64,000 nucleotides of DNA from Diphasiastrum complanatum (GCA_029204225.1 CM055106.1:13380539-13444538), one strand, 5' to 3'; positions 47,089 to 59,650 are shown, counted from the first letter of the stretch. Translations and numbers: made by a program. The notes: a model not told the origin generated them from the sequence alone.

Positions 47089-47703
47089 GATGGTTTGGAT
47101 CCCGCCATGTTTAGGCGAACAATGGACACGTGGACTCATTATATGCCTGCATCTGAGCGTGTCCTTGATGATATCATCTCATTGCAAGTTAAAGATGGTC
47201 TAGAAAAAAGTCCATTATTGATGCAATTTGTGGTGGATACGTTTTATCGTCATGGTTGAGTTGTGTTGGATCCTATGGTAGGTTGTGGCTCCACCGTTCT
47301 AGCATGCAATTGGCAAACACTACATAATGATGGACACAGACCAGAGAGTTTTGCAACAAGTGGAAGAACGCTTTTGTGAGAGTCAAATTTAAGATTTCTT
47401 GTGTGTAGAATATTGATGCATTCATTACAAGCAACCAACATTTCTATAAATGACCTAAAATTTGATGTATTTCAATTAGGTCATGTGGCGAAACCCTTGG
47501 CCAATGTTCTGGTGGATTCAGATGAAGAAGAAGAATGTGTTCAATGGTTAGATGACTTTGACATGGATTCGTAAATGAAAGGTGGTTCCTTCTTATGCAA
47601 ATAGCATTGCACAACAAATGGCAATTGTCGAGGAGGTAGATGCATTACCAGCTTTGAGAACAAAAAGACGTGTATACGTTGACGACGAATGCGAAGAAAT
47701 TTA
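47089..47703 (+). pseudogene. Broken gene resembling a beta-class amino-methyltransferase
   Basis: A plus-strand frame from 47089 reads MDTWTHYMPASERVLDD, then LEKSPLLMQFVVDTF; a TGA at 47257-47259 follows. In the same frame comes VVLDPMVGCGSTVLACNW, resembling methyltransferase motif I (VLDPFxGSGTT) that binds S-adenosylmethionine. After a frameshift near 47325, MDTDQRVLQQVEERF fits the D/E-x-(N/D)-x region that follows motif I. Helix plus VVLDP plus GxGST in this order resembles the motif X-motif I half of N4-cytosine/N6-adenine DNA methyltransferases. The catalytic DPPY/DPPW part would lie upstream, but a Copia LTR occupies that place. Two acidic C-terminal pieces (DSDEEEECVQWLDDF, VYVDDECEEI) follow with breaks. 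This could be a transposon-borne or ancient host methyltransferase; low to moderate certainty. Confidence 0.5.
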
Positions 47704-48520
47704 AAACTATATATCATTATCAAAGAAAACTGTGAAAATGTGGATTGAATCCCCTTGAAAAACTTTATCTCAAGTACTTTATTATAACTACCACTGCATG
47801 AATTTAGACAAAGTTTGTAATTGATGGAATGTATGCCTTTAGTGTAATTGTTGTCAAGTTGTGAAATAATGCAATGTGAGTTAATTTTGGATTGTTGTTG
47901 TTGCATTTGCTACAAGTGCATGTACCCCTCAACTATTATTGTTGTGATGTTATGAAATACTTCAATGTGAGTTAATTGTGTGATGTTGCTGCATTTGCAA
48001 CAAGTGCATAAACACATGAATTAGTTCATCGAGCAGTATTTGAGATACTATAAAATTTGCACAAACATTGTCACTAGAGAGGTGACTTATATCACCTTTG
48101 ACATACTATAAAAATTGCACAATTTTAAGTGTGGCTCTAAAACATACAAGTCAAAATCACAATATCATTGGCATGAACGCCAACATAAGTAGAAGAGGAA
48201 AAACACACCACAACGCCTATCAATGTATGATTCATTGTTTTGAAAGAATATTCCCTTGATGTTCCATTATTACATATCAAAATAAACAAATACCATAATT
48301 CCAATATTCATCACAAAAAATTCTCTCAAAACTCGTAGAAATCTACTCTCAAAATGCAAGATCCCGCTTCTCCAAGCTTTCTTCACATATAGTCCTCATG
48401 CATAAGTCAGCACATACATGAACACGCAAATTCTTTTATCAAAATGTGTTTCAAAGATCCTTCGCCTAATGATATGAGAATTTGCCATGCAATGATTTTC
48501 TTGTATTGAGAGTATTTCCA
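47704..48520. other. AT-rich spacer
   Basis: No gene recognised. Contains repeated words (CAATGTGAGTTAATT, TGTTGTTGTTGCATTTG near 47870-47990 in two copies). Confidence 0.45.
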
Positions 48521-48618
48521 ATCACCATCTCAATAACAAGTTGGGCCATGCCTTCATCCGATGGTGGTGAGAGCTCCTAGAGGGTGAAGATCCAATTGTG
48601 AGAGCTCTCAAGCCCCCC

Positions 48619-48720
48619 GCACCACCCTTTGATGAGGGCGAGACCCACCTTGCCATTGCAAGCATGCTTGCACCACCCTTTGATGAGGGTGAGACCCACC
48701 TTGCCATTGCAAGCATGCTT
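48619..48720. repeat. 51-base tandem duplication
   Basis: GCACCACCCTTTGATGAGGG... occurs at 48619-48669 and 48670-48720 with one difference. A third, decayed partial unit (CCACCCTTAGATAAGCGGGACC) follows near 48754. Open in one frame, but I do not call a gene. Confidence 0.9.
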
Positions 48721-49170
48721 GGGAGTACGCTCTCCATCATAAAAAAGCTCTTACCACCCTTAGATAAGCGGGACCCAGCTTGCTAAGCTTGCCATTGCAT
48801 GCAGGGTTGGCAATAGCTCCCCCTTCATTCTCAAGTACAAACATGGGACACAATGCCATCCCATTCACCAACAAACAACTAGCCATGTGCCAAAAAATAT
48901 TAGATATGTGGGGGAGTGGGGGGGCCCTCAAACATTACACCTCACAATAGATGAAATGGGTCCCTTCAACACATTACACCCCACCTCTCCAACTGCCACC
49001 TGCATCCCATTTCCGACGTCTATTCACATGTAAGTGGGGAGGACGTGACGCTACCTCCACCGCCTCCGATCGTCCGCCTGCGCTCGCACGGGCATCGTCG
49101 TGGCTGAATGCGACTTTTGGAGACGTCGTCGCGCTGCTTCAGTTTCTTGGTTTCTTTTACGATCCATTTA

Positions 49171-49196
49171 TCGATCGATCGATCGATCGATCGATC
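49171..49196. repeat. (TCGA)n short tandem repeat
   Basis: TCGATCGATC repeated over 26 bases, about 360 bases upstream of the RABD start codon, within or near its 5' leader. Confidence 0.9.
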
Positions 49197-49556
49197 AAGC
49201 ATCGGTGAACCTCTACAAAGCGTTCCAGATCTGAAGCTTGGCTTGCAATTGCTGGCAGACTTTCGAGGCCGTTGTTTGAGAATATGATGCATTTGAATTT
49301 GTTTTGAAGCACATCGTGTCCTGTGGCAAGATATAAAGGGCCTAGTCGGTTTTCTGTCAATCTTTTACTATCAGGTTAAGTTTGTTGCAGATATTGTCTG
49401 TGACAGGATCTGAACGGCCTTATATTTTTCTGTCAATCTTTATCTATAGCGTTAAGTTTGTAGGGGATTACGGTGCTTGGAACAAATTCTAGCGGTGTTT
49501 AGAACAGAAAATAGAATCTGCAAGTGTTTTGCGGGGACTTGGTCAGAGCTCACGCC

Positions 49557-52500
49557 ATGACTTCTGAGTAGTAAGTGCCCTTTCTTTTGGACTCCTGCAC
49601 AATTTTTGTGTCATATTAACAAGCCTTTTTGGAGAAAAAATTCGTCCGAAATGATATTATGAATTGTAAGGTTATCTGATGCTTTTGAAGTGCAAATTAA
49701 TGTGTAACTTTTTTAACGATGATGATGTTTAATAATCATCTTGATCGAATCTTGCTGAAATAGTTTCTTTCGGCTGAACATATTCGGGGAGTCCCTTCTA
49801 TCCGTTTCTATATTAGCTTGAAGTATAAAGTGCTTTAGGGCTACTTCATTGGACTTTCTGTCTTTTAGCTTTTCCCTTTCATGTTCACCTTGTTGGAGAA
49901 GTGGCGTTTATTCAAATTGTGAGATCTGTGATTTTCCCGCGTAACATGCTTTTTCAGTCGATCCCTATGTTCATGTTTACCTCATTTTTCTCTTGTATGT
50001 CCTCAATTATGCAGCTGATTAGAGTCGAACTCCTGACCTCAAGTTGAGCAAAGAAAGTCTTGAACAACACACCAATTACTGGAGGACCACATTTTTCCCT
50101 CTTTGGTCTCTTAATTGCCGGATGTATACATCCTGATGATGGCTGAAGTGTGACCAAACCATATTATAAGAGCCTAGGTTGTTGGCACCTGTTGCAACTT
50201 GAAAAGAGATGAATTGCGCTGAGTTCTTCACGTCGCTTGTCCATTATGTGCGTATATTCGATGTGCAAGTTGTATTTACCTGAGAATTTCTCCCGTAGCT
50301 TTTCATATCATTGTTTTTCTGTGCAACCTAAGTATGACAACTTGAAATTTACTTCGTTCGAGAAGTTCTTCTCATTGAGTGGTTTTTGTTGAGTAAATTG
50401 TCACTGCAGAATCATACACTACATGTATACATGCTTTTCATGGCTGTTTTCAGATTTAACTTGGTTAAATTAGTGTAGCTACTGCTTTTTACCATGTGAA
50501 CGGAAAAAGTAGGCATTGTGAATGTTTAGAATAATTTTCTTTCGCAAAATTCATTTTAGAGGGTTTGGCGTGACCTGTTTACTTGGAGTGATCTCAGGAC
50601 CCTGATTGTGGCTGTTTGTCAATCATATTTCAGCATTCTGTTGCACTCTAGATGATATTGTGCTCTGTATGTCTGCAGTGATTATCTTTTTAAGCTTTTG
50701 CTGATAGGTGATTCAGGGGTGGGGAAGTCTTGCCTTCTCTTACGTTTTGCGGTAAGGTGCTCTTTTTTGCGATAAGCAAGCATGTGTTTGTTGGAAGCTT
50801 TGCTATTTCAATGTGACATGAAAGGGCAGATTTCTTTAGAATGGCTGAGATGAGAGTTGCTTTTGAAATCATTACCTTACACTTACGCCTTCTAAAAATT
50901 CAATGGAGCTGCTATTTAAGATGGCTTGTTAAACGGTCAATCGCTTAATTCAGCAATACTTTGTTGTGAACTAAAAGTACAAGATGGTTGTCTGCAGGAT
51001 GATTCGTACCTAGAAAGTTATATCAGCACGATTGGCGTAGACTTTGTAAGTGGAGTGCAGCATTTTTTTCCTATAACTTACCTGGTGTATACACGATGAA
51101 AATCATTCACTTGAAAGTCCCGTAGTGAGGAGCAACTATGTCCTTGAGTTGGATATATGTTTTCAGTCATTTGGGTTTTAGATTGCATTCTGATGGAGTG
51201 GATGTGATATTGTTGAGGCAGAAAATCAGGACTGTTGAGCTAGATGGGAAGGCAATGAAGCTCCAAATTGTAAGTCCCAACTGAAAGGGTATATTTGTAA
51301 AATAGTTTTGAGCTGTTCAAGCTACTTCCTATACATTGTATAAGATTCCTATGTGCTTTTTTAGATTGTCATTTATGTTTTGTGTGAACACTTTTTGAAA
51401 GCTCTTGAAAAAGGTTATCATCACTTTTTATTACTGTTATCAATTGGGATAGCCTCTACAAGTTTGGTACCTGTAACTTGTTATAGATCATGGGGAAAAT
51501 CATTTGCAGTGACAAATAAGATTCATTTTTGAACAATTATGTGGTTTAATGGCACAGTGGGACACAGCTGGTCAGGAGCGCTTCAGAACTATTACGAGCA
51601 GTTATTATCGGGGAGCCCATGGCATTATTGTAAGTACTTGCTATCTTATTGCACTGTTTCTATCAAGAAGTTGGATATTGCATTTGAAAGTTGTGTAGAT
51701 ATGTCTTGTGACATGCGAACTAAGAACTTTTCAACCTCTTGGAGTTGAAAGAGCTCAGTGGCATCCTTGGGATTTTATAGTTTTGTATGTAAAGTCAAAT
51801 TGCAAGTTTTGGAGATATTCTTTTCTTTAAAAAAATTTCTGACTAAATGTGCCTGGTTTATGCAGGTTGTTTATGATGTGACAGACCAGGAGAGCTTTAA
51901 TAATGTAAAGCAATGGCTGAATGAGATTGATAGATATGCAAATGAAAATGTCAATAAGCTTCTTGTAGGGAATAAAAATGATTTGACAGCAAAGAAGGTG
52001 GTGGATTATGAGACAGCAAAGGTAAGTCGAAGGATGTACATAATGCATAAAATATAGGTTATGCAACTCAATCTGGAGTGTAAGAGTAGCAGTCTGGTCT
52101 AGTGCTAGTTTCAGACACTAATGAACCGATTTATTAAGCTGAGGGATTATTTTGATCTTGTAGTCTTACCTTCAATATGGTCAAACCATATCCCTACTTG
52201 TTCGGATTGAAGTTCTGTAGCTCCTGTTGGATGTACTTTCATAATTGAACGTTATCGTGCAAATTTTTCTATAGCATGACTTCCAGGATGTTTTGTTGCA
52301 TCATGAATTCATGTATTGCTGTTTCATGACCTGTTTTCATCCTTTATTTTTATTTAGAGTATTTGAGAAGAGATTTTATTAGTGCTATCTGACTAAGTTA
52401 TTGCTGATGATCAATGCTTATCTCTTCAGCTGTTCAAATTTCATAGCAAGCATGAATGTTGTGACATCTGCTGTATGTGGACCTTAAGGACAAAATACTT

Positions 52501-52865
52501 TATCATTTGCTTTTCCATTGAGAGAAACGCCTAGGTTTTACAGTTTTAATGGAGATTTTTGTTCTTCCCCACAGGCCTTTGCTGATGAGATTGGAATTCC
52601 TTTTTTAGAAACAAGTGCCAAGAATGCAACAAATGTTGAGCAGGCATTCATGACTATGACCGCTGATATCAAGAACAGGTTTGCACAATTTTTGAAGGGC
52701 TTTTTTGTCACTTTATACAAGCATAATTAGGAATGTGGACAGTCTAATTGTTGACTGAACTGCTTTTGTAGGATGGCAAGTCAGCCAGCTTTGAACAGCA
52801 GCAAACCCACAACTGTGCCAATGAAGGGGCAGCCTTTACAACAAAAGAGTGGCTGCTGCACATAG
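49557..52865 (+). CDS. RABD2: Rab1/RABD-type small GTPase (eight exons, intact)
   Basis: Exons: 49557-49570, 50679-50751, 50998-51045, 51222-51269, 51558-51629, 51866-52021, 52575-52678 and 52772-52865. They total 609 bases and 202 residues; every intron is GT-AG and every junction keeps frame. It is a Rab GTPase that regulates ER-to-Golgi vesicle traffic on cytosolic membrane faces. Residues: P-loop GDSGVGKS (15-22), switch I STIGVDF (39-45), switch [11 protein letters not shown] (62-70), base recognition GNKND (120-124) and ETSAK (149-153). The C-terminus KSGCCT has two Cys for geranylgeranylation. The effector region [19 protein letters not shown] and the [20 protein letters not shown] block are those of the Rab1/RABD group. 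The first exon is only 14 bases (MTSE and part of Tyr), as in other plant RABD genes as far as I recall. Length is normal (about 202-203). The exact RABD subtype is not settled. Confidence 0.93.
49571..50678 (+). other. Intron 1 of the RABD gene
   Basis: A 1.1 kb phase-2 intron, donor GTA/GTAAGT and acceptor CTGCAG/TGATTA. It interrupts codon 5. Introns 2-7 are 92-553 bases. Confidence 0.85.
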
Positions 52866-54368
52866 TTTTTGTTAGAGAATTCTTTTTGTTGATTTGAGGC
52901 GGCCTTTCCAGTTGCTTTGGAAGTGGATGTCCAGCCACTGTTACTACCATTTTACATTTCCAGGCCTGCCAATGCGTTATGCCTAGAGCAGCGCGAAGAT
53001 GAACAGACATGATTGTTATATGATTACCATTCTCGAAGTGCAAGAGTAAATGTCAGGTTTAAAGGAAACAGTAGTTTTTTGGTCCTCTAAGGAGCTAACA
53101 GTTTCATGTTTTGTAAAGGCAAATTTCCACTTGGGATTTTTTTTAGTATCTGCATTTTTTGAGACAATAGCTGAATAGTTGCTTTGTAAGATAATTGCTC
53201 TGAGATCTTTGGTTTGATAAACTCAGCCACTTCATTCTTTCACGAGTCAGGGCCATTGAAATTCAGATGTGAACAGATTTTTTCCTTGTTGCATTTGAGA
53301 CGTTTTGCACATTATTTGGTTGCATGTAGCTATTGTGACTAGTGATATCAGTGCATTTGATCTGTATGTTCGTGAACTGTGATGTATTTTAAGATAGTCA
53401 AGGATGTAAGATGAAATTTGAATATAGGTGTGTATATTGAAGACGATGGCTGAGACTAGATTGTTGACTTAGAGATCTAACAGGCTAGATTACTTATGCA
53501 TTTGTATTTTTTATGTTTTAAAGCACGAAACATAGATATAGCACATGCACATACATATAATGCTACTCTCAAATTAAAGGCAAGATAAAAAATACAATTC
53601 AGACGTAATAGTTAGCTGTTTTTGGAAAGATCTCATGACACAAAACATAGAGTTGCACTTACATGCAATTCAGCTCTCAGATTGACTATGACAAAGAATA
53701 CTATTCAGATTTAATATATTCCTATTTCAGACGACTTCAAACACAAAATTGCAATGACACAAGTAGAGAAGCTAAGATGGGACGCACACCCTGCCCACAC
53801 ACATACCCCTCAAGGATAATGGAAAATGATGAGGTACAGATCAGGAGATACCCAAAGCTCTGAACCAGGGGCATCAGAGATGACTAAAGGTAAAACCCCT
53901 TTTTAAAACAGTTCGGTCTTGAAGGATGAGTTATCATCTTCAAGAAAAGAAACTTAGATTTGAGAAACCCCATCAAAGAAAATCCATTTTCGACGAACGG
54001 AAGTGGAATATGGGATTACAAGAATCACAAGACATGAAATTCTTGCTTTAGAACTTGGCTAATGATCATCATGTTTAAAGAATGATTTGCATTTGTTGAT
54101 TGGATAATCATAAGAAGGGGGAAAATGGGAGACACGAGCCTTGGTCAAGCTGTTGCAGGCTTTGAGTTGAGAGCAGCTGAAGTCATGGAAGCAGAGCAGG
54201 GCAAGAACAGGCGTGCTTGTAACATCAAATTTGTGGGTCGTGGAAGAAGAGGATGAAAATTTAGTGGAGACAGTTGATACCTTTTTCAGAGACACTTTGA
54301 TGTTACATGAGCCTGGTAGAATTCAATCATACAGAATAGTTAGGAAAGGTCCTTCAACAAGTTCACCA
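52866..54368. other. RABD 3' flank and AT-rich spacer
   Basis: 52866 to about 53450 is probably the 3' untranslated and termination region of the RABD gene. Beyond it I see no recognisable gene. Confidence 0.4.
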
Positions 54369-54497
54369 TCTTGCTTAGATTCAAAGATGTTGACAGCAAA
54401 ATATAGCAACGAATACCTGCCCAAAAGCAACGAGACCTATCTTGCTTAGATTCAAAGATGGTGACGGCAAAAATATACCAACGAATACCTGCCCAAT
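54369..54497. repeat. Two-copy tandem repeat, 71-base period
   Basis: A unit starting TCTTGCTTAGATTCAAAGATG and ending near CGAATACCTGCCCAA occurs at 54369-54424 and 54440-54497, with a few differences. Confidence 0.85.
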
Positions 54498-56479
54498 AGT
54501 AAGAGGAAATTTTTTATGTTTGATGAATGATGACTGAACTCCCAAACAATGGCCTAAGCATAACATAGACTGGATAAAATCAAAGAGACATGGAGTGTTG
54601 GGGATAACTACATTTCTAAGGGATGGTGAAACTGTGGTTTTGAACAAGTTGAAGGATGCATGGCAATCGCTGTGAAGCTACGCATGTATGCATGGAATTT
54701 CAACAATTTGACAACTGATTGAATTACTAGAATTCACCCTTCGCGAGAAAATACTGATCTTATTGCCTTTATTGACCAGACTTTGGAACATGTAGCCATC
54801 ATATGTCATGGTTTTGGTGGTATTGCTTGTTATGTCTGGTTTAAGTTTTCATCCTTTGTCAAAATTCAAAAGGTTTGCACATGAAATAAGTTTATTTGGG
54901 TTGAAATCAGGTATAATCTGAATAGCTTGTTTGTAGCCTTTTGTTACTTTGCACAAGTTAAGGTTCAACTCCAACATTATGACAAAACCTTTTGGGATCT
55001 AGAAATTTCTTTTGCCATCTTGTCTCAAAATGGATATTATGTTAAATTGGAGATTTCTATGTGAGAATATCAACGCCACAAGTATCTCATAGTAACATAG
55101 ATGCACCACATTCCGACATGTTGTGTTTCGGAATTTAGGGTCATTCCAATGTTGGAATGTTTTTTTTGGAAAACAAAAGGATTAAAGAGTGAAAAAAAAA
55201 TAGTAACAGGTTACCATAAGAATCAATGTTTTGAAATCATAGAAGCATTGCATTTTGAACTATTTTTTAAAACATGAAAATAGTGTACACCTCCAATAAC
55301 CAAGCACTTGGTCCTCTTAGATTTAAAGAATCCAAAGTTGACTTAATGTACATTGTTTGGGAACAATGGGTGCCAATCTTGTTTGAAATGATGCATTCTC
55401 ATTCCAATCTCCTTTAGTAACCTTTTTGTAATATCACAAATTATTTTAGAATTCAGAATTCTAGTTTGATTGCGAATGACCAAAGAGCCAAAGGACACAA
55501 ATTCGAATGTAGATAAGAGTAGGATGAACACTTCAAGTGCCAAGGGTCCACAACTTGTAGGTTTCATATTTCATGCTTCTCTAATCATTGATGTTAGGTA
55601 ATTGGAAAGATTAGAGTCAAGGCAAAGCAACAAACTACCTTCCAAAGGCACTAGTTATTACATATAAGAAGTTGTTTACCATTATGAGTCATGACCTAGC
55701 ATTTGAGAATTCTAAACTTCAATGAAACTAATATTAGATATGATGTAGTGATGCATACTAAAGGGGTCATACAAAACATACACGAAGCAAGTAACATACT
55801 AAACTTGAAACTTGGAAGTAATTACAACTTACATGATGATACAAAAACATGGAAAATGATCCAGATCCACACATGCCTCATGAAAATGATCAATATGTCA
55901 TGAATCATTTTATATATTTGTCATATGAGGAGTGGGCCAAGTACATTTTGATAGATATACAATGGACTCATAGAGTCTTGTGACATGAAAATGAACTGTA
56001 ATTCCTATGACTTGGAGGCATCATGATTAGATGACTAGTTCGCATGCCTCAATATTCAGGTTCTGGCTGGTCATGAAAAATTGTGAGTTTTTTTTTTTTG
56101 TTGTTGTACATTCCCTCGTTCTAAAATGTTGCGTTTCAGAATGATCACTCCAGAACGTCGTTTTGGTGCAACATAGTCTCAGATCAATGATGTGGGTGAT
56201 TCTTCGCGGCTTGAAAAATCATTTGAAGATGTTGTTTAATGAAACATGTAATGATGACGAGGCTCATTAGGAGGAAAATCTATTTCCAAAATAATAGTCC
56301 AGCATGTATAGATGCATTTAAAGATAAATGTGCAAGGATTCAACCGCTTGGATCATAAAAAAAGTAACTGTGAGTATTGATATATTACAATGCTTTGATT
56401 TTTTGTTATTCCTTATCATCTATTACTAAACTTGCCAATCTGATCATTTTTCTCTTGCAAATTTATATCCATCCAATAT
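54498..56479. other. AT-rich spacer with no recognised gene
   Basis: Short open frames on both strands (for example 55343-55567 on the minus strand) have no family features I know. Confidence 0.4.
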
Positions 56480-57410
56480 AAATGCAGGTGTGTTAGATGT
56501 AGTACACATTGATATTGGACAGTAACAATATAGAGGTAGAACTGCAAAAGATCTTGTTGATTGTGGAATCCTTTTTTATGAATCAATGTACATTCTTGAT
56601 ATAAAAGAAAATTTTGGACAAATAGTCCCAATTCCATTACCTAGTTTTGGAAGTGATGGATGGTTGCTCCAGATGCTACAGTATTAGAATCATTTCATTG
56701 CAAGCTATATAATGATATAAAAACTGCATTAAAGATAAGCACGAGTTAAAAAACAGTCTCATTAAGTTGGTTTATTTCTTTGAATATTTTGGAGATTTCT
56801 TTTCAAGTGTCAATGTACACAAAATCCCAACAATGTTTGTATGCAAAAATTTATCAGATAGTTTATCATCTGAACTTATGGATGAAGGTTGGACAAAATA
56901 TCAGATGGAGAAAAAGAATGTAGAATTAAAATGTCTTCCATGTGCTTTTGCTATCAAATAGAACAACAAATGTTGAGCTTATGCTTCCATTATCAAAGAT
57001 GAAAAAAAATCAAAAGTAAATGGGTGCCACTCGATCAAGACTTGGAAGCAAGTGGACATTCTAAACGAAAAAATATCAAAATAATATATATACAATGATG
57101 AAGATTGGAACTTAGATTACATCAAGCAAGAACTGTTGCTCCTACAAGATGATATACTTTCAAACTTCAGATTCATTTCAAATGGTAAACTGGTAAGTAA
57201 CTATAAACACTCTATTCTTTATGTATAATTTCTTTCAAAAATTGCTCGTATAATCTTTATACTAAATGTAACATACTTTGTGTTAAATTTATGCAGGTAC
57301 GTAAAAGACATGAGCTTGAGATCCAATGCAGAGATATTGGCGAAGCTATCCAGCTATTCGTTGAGATTTACGATCAGAAAATAGATGTTTATCATCGTTA
57401 CTCAAGATGA
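56480..57410 (+). pseudogene. Unrecognised gene remnant with intron-like boundaries
   Basis: Two coding-looking blocks have splice-like borders. Block 1 starts after AAATGCAG at 56487 and reads VLDVVHIDIGQ, then AKDLVDCGILFYESMYILD, then SFGSDGWLLQML, with a stop after the DIGQ. Block 2 (about 57105-57192) reads LDYIKQELLLLQDDILSNF and ends at a GTAAGT. After an intron-like gap ending TTATGCAG at 57297, it continues VRKRHELEIQCRDIGEAIQ and LFVEIYDQKIDVYHRY. Between them, 56767-56961 is open (FEYFGDFFSSVNVHKIPTM). I do not recognise the family. Confidence 0.35.
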
Positions 57411-57649
57411 AAACAAGAATCTTGTTTTTTTTTATCAATCTAGAAAAATTGCAATCCAGTATTGTACTATGGACACAACTTGATTGTAAGAATCTATAAT
57501 GATATCAATAAAAATCCCATAAATGGATTGTTTACATGTAAGATTGTATTTCTTTTTCTAAATGGCAATATATACACATTTACATTTGAAATCCTATTCA
57601 GTACGTTTATCTTTATTTTCTATATCACAACAAGCAACGAGATCTGGAG

Positions 57650-58541
57650 CTCCTGTTGTTGCTGCTGCTACTACATCAACACCCTTGGATTCTGGTGACG
57701 CCCTTGGACTAGTTTCACACCTTGGATGGATGATCTAGAACATGATGGATGAAAAGACCGCAATGGATAAGTGAATTTCAGATTTGAAATCAGGAAAACA
57801 CTCTTATCAGCTAGAAACTCATTCAACTGAATAAGAATGAAGATCGCCAAATAACACAAAGATAAATCTGAAGCAAAGCTGAAGAAGGCACAACAACATT
57901 CAGATGCCTTGGAGAAATACGTAGCAACACTCCAAAATGCACTCACTACTGCACAAGATCATGTTGATAAAGCGGTTCAGGATGCCAAGTAGCAAGTTCA
58001 CTTATTGCAAGGGCAACTGGACATGGCAAACCTTGACAAAGAAAGGATCCTAGGTAAACTTGATGCCATAGCCACGGAGCGTGACAATATGCTCTATGCA
58101 CAAAGACCAGACCATCTTATCTTGCAAGAGGAGATAAGATAGTTTTTCCAAAAGGTAGAAACCTATCGACATTCATTGGCTGGATTCCAAGGTAGGTCTG
58201 ATCGTTTCAAGGGCAAGGCATCTTCTGAGTTGGCAACAACAAAGTCTATTATTAAAGCCTATGAGAAAGTCGCCATTCATATCTTAGAGAAAAACCCCCA
58301 AATTTTGGTACCTATGATGCTAGCTTTCTCGCCTCCATAGCAAGATCAAGGAGAAATGGATTCAAGTACGGATCAAGGGATAGAAGAAGAGCCAGCCATG
58401 ACTTCTCAGGCCACGGACGTAGGGCCATTTTCATCAAGGGCCACACCATTGTTTCATAAATCGGTCACCATCGAGGGACAAATACAGACATGTTTACATC
58501 AGCAACCACATGAATCCTCGAGGGGTGGGGATGGGTTATAA
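57650..58541 (+). pseudogene. Unrecognised coiled-coil ORF, broken
   Basis: A plus-strand reading, interrupted by a few stops, encodes long heptad-rich helices: KLKKAQQHSDALEKYVATL, then HLLQGQLDMANLDKERILG, then IIKAYEKVAIHILEK. A polar tail follows (DSSTDQGIEEEPAMTSQAT). Stops fall at about 57730, 57838, 57990, 58140 and 58338. It resembles the helical proteins carried by some plant retroelements, but I have no specific match. It may be continuous with the frame at 58560-59301. Confidence 0.4.
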
Positions 58542-58559
58542 AGTTCAAAACTTCAGAAA

Positions 58560-59301
58560 TAGAAGCTGGAAAGGAATTGGATAAGCTACCCGCATTGGGT
58601 GAGCAACTACCATGGCGTAGAACTGTTTTTTAAAAGACTCCTGGCTCAATTAGGAGTTATGTAACGAGCCCTCGCCAGTTCCAACTGGATCCATATTATG
58701 TTCCAATGTCGTGGAGGAATAAATAGAAAGATTTGGGAGTACCAATGGATAAAATCACCATCCATACTCCAAATTGGCCCATAATCTATCCACAATATAG
58801 TTGGTCGATCGCAGTGGATTTCAACTGAGCCCTCCAAGCTTATGGACACAAGTACAGGTCTTCACTAGATCCGACTGTTAAACAATCAACTATTTTTGCA
58901 AAAGACTTGACCAAGCTGGCATTAATATCGACAAGATGGGATGATTGCTTACTAGCATTGGCTTTTGATCCAACATTCCCATGGCGTCCGACAAAGTCCA
59001 AGACCAATTGCCTATAGCGAGATTGTACTATCGAGCCGCAATGTTGGGTGGATCTTGGGAGTCTAGATTTATCGCATGGACAACATCAAATTGGATTTTC
59101 GGCACAAATAAGTGTTTTTTTCTGCACAAAACTGATTTCAATACGGAGTGCCTGGAGTTCATGAAAAAAGTTCAATACCACCTTATAAAGGTAACCAGAG
59201 CCCAAAGTAATAAATCTCGCAAGGTGCCACCGGATTTGGTGGGGAATGCTGTTGGAGAGTTTGCAAATATCGAGGCAACCCTAATCATAGTTCATAAGTG
59301 A
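58560..59301 (+). pseudogene. Unrecognised protein remnant downstream of the coiled-coil ORF
   Basis: A plus-strand reading with TGA/TAG replacing several Trp-like codons: GEQLPWRRTVF, then SPRQFQLDPYYVPMSWRNK, then HTPNWPIIYPQYSWSIAVDF, then KQSTIFAKDLTKLALISTRW. After a frame change, 58981-59301 is open for 106 codons (ARLYYRAAMLGGSWESRF, FMKKVQYHLIKVTRAQSN). Many of the stops sit where a Trp would be expected after W-rich text, suggesting G-to-A decay of TGG codons. Family unknown. Confidence 0.4.
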
Positions 59302-59650
59302 GAGGGATTTGGCACCCTGCGTGTGTAAGTCCAACCCGATGATCACATAGATAATTGATTGATTACAAGTTAATAAAAGGACTTTAGGCCTTTTTGCAAG
59401 GACTTTTAATGTCGTAGGGCCTAAAAGTCAGGTTAGTGAATAAAAGGGGTTCCCACCAATTTTCAAAATGGTTCCCTTTAAAATTCAAATTCAAATAGCT
59501 AGGGAAGTAGAAATTGACCAGTAGGATTTGAGCCAAAGACCTAAATTCCACTATATATAGTGGTAAATTCGAATCATTTGTACATGTTCTCTTCATTTCA
59601 ATACAAGTAGGTTGGCCCTTCTATGAAATGGATATGGAATGTCCTTGCTC
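59302..59650 (+). repeat. Possible LTR of an unidentified element
   Basis: It starts just after a purine-rich run (GTGAGAGGGA) at 59300-59309 and contains a TATA-like CTATATATAG at 59551-59560. The preceding ORF remnants end directly before it. No second copy was found in the window, so this is tentative. Confidence 0.3.

Noticed and set aside
48598-48786. 62-codon frame spanning the 51-base tandem repeat
   Set aside because: Because 51 is a multiple of three, a chance frame is duplicated; no other coding evidence.
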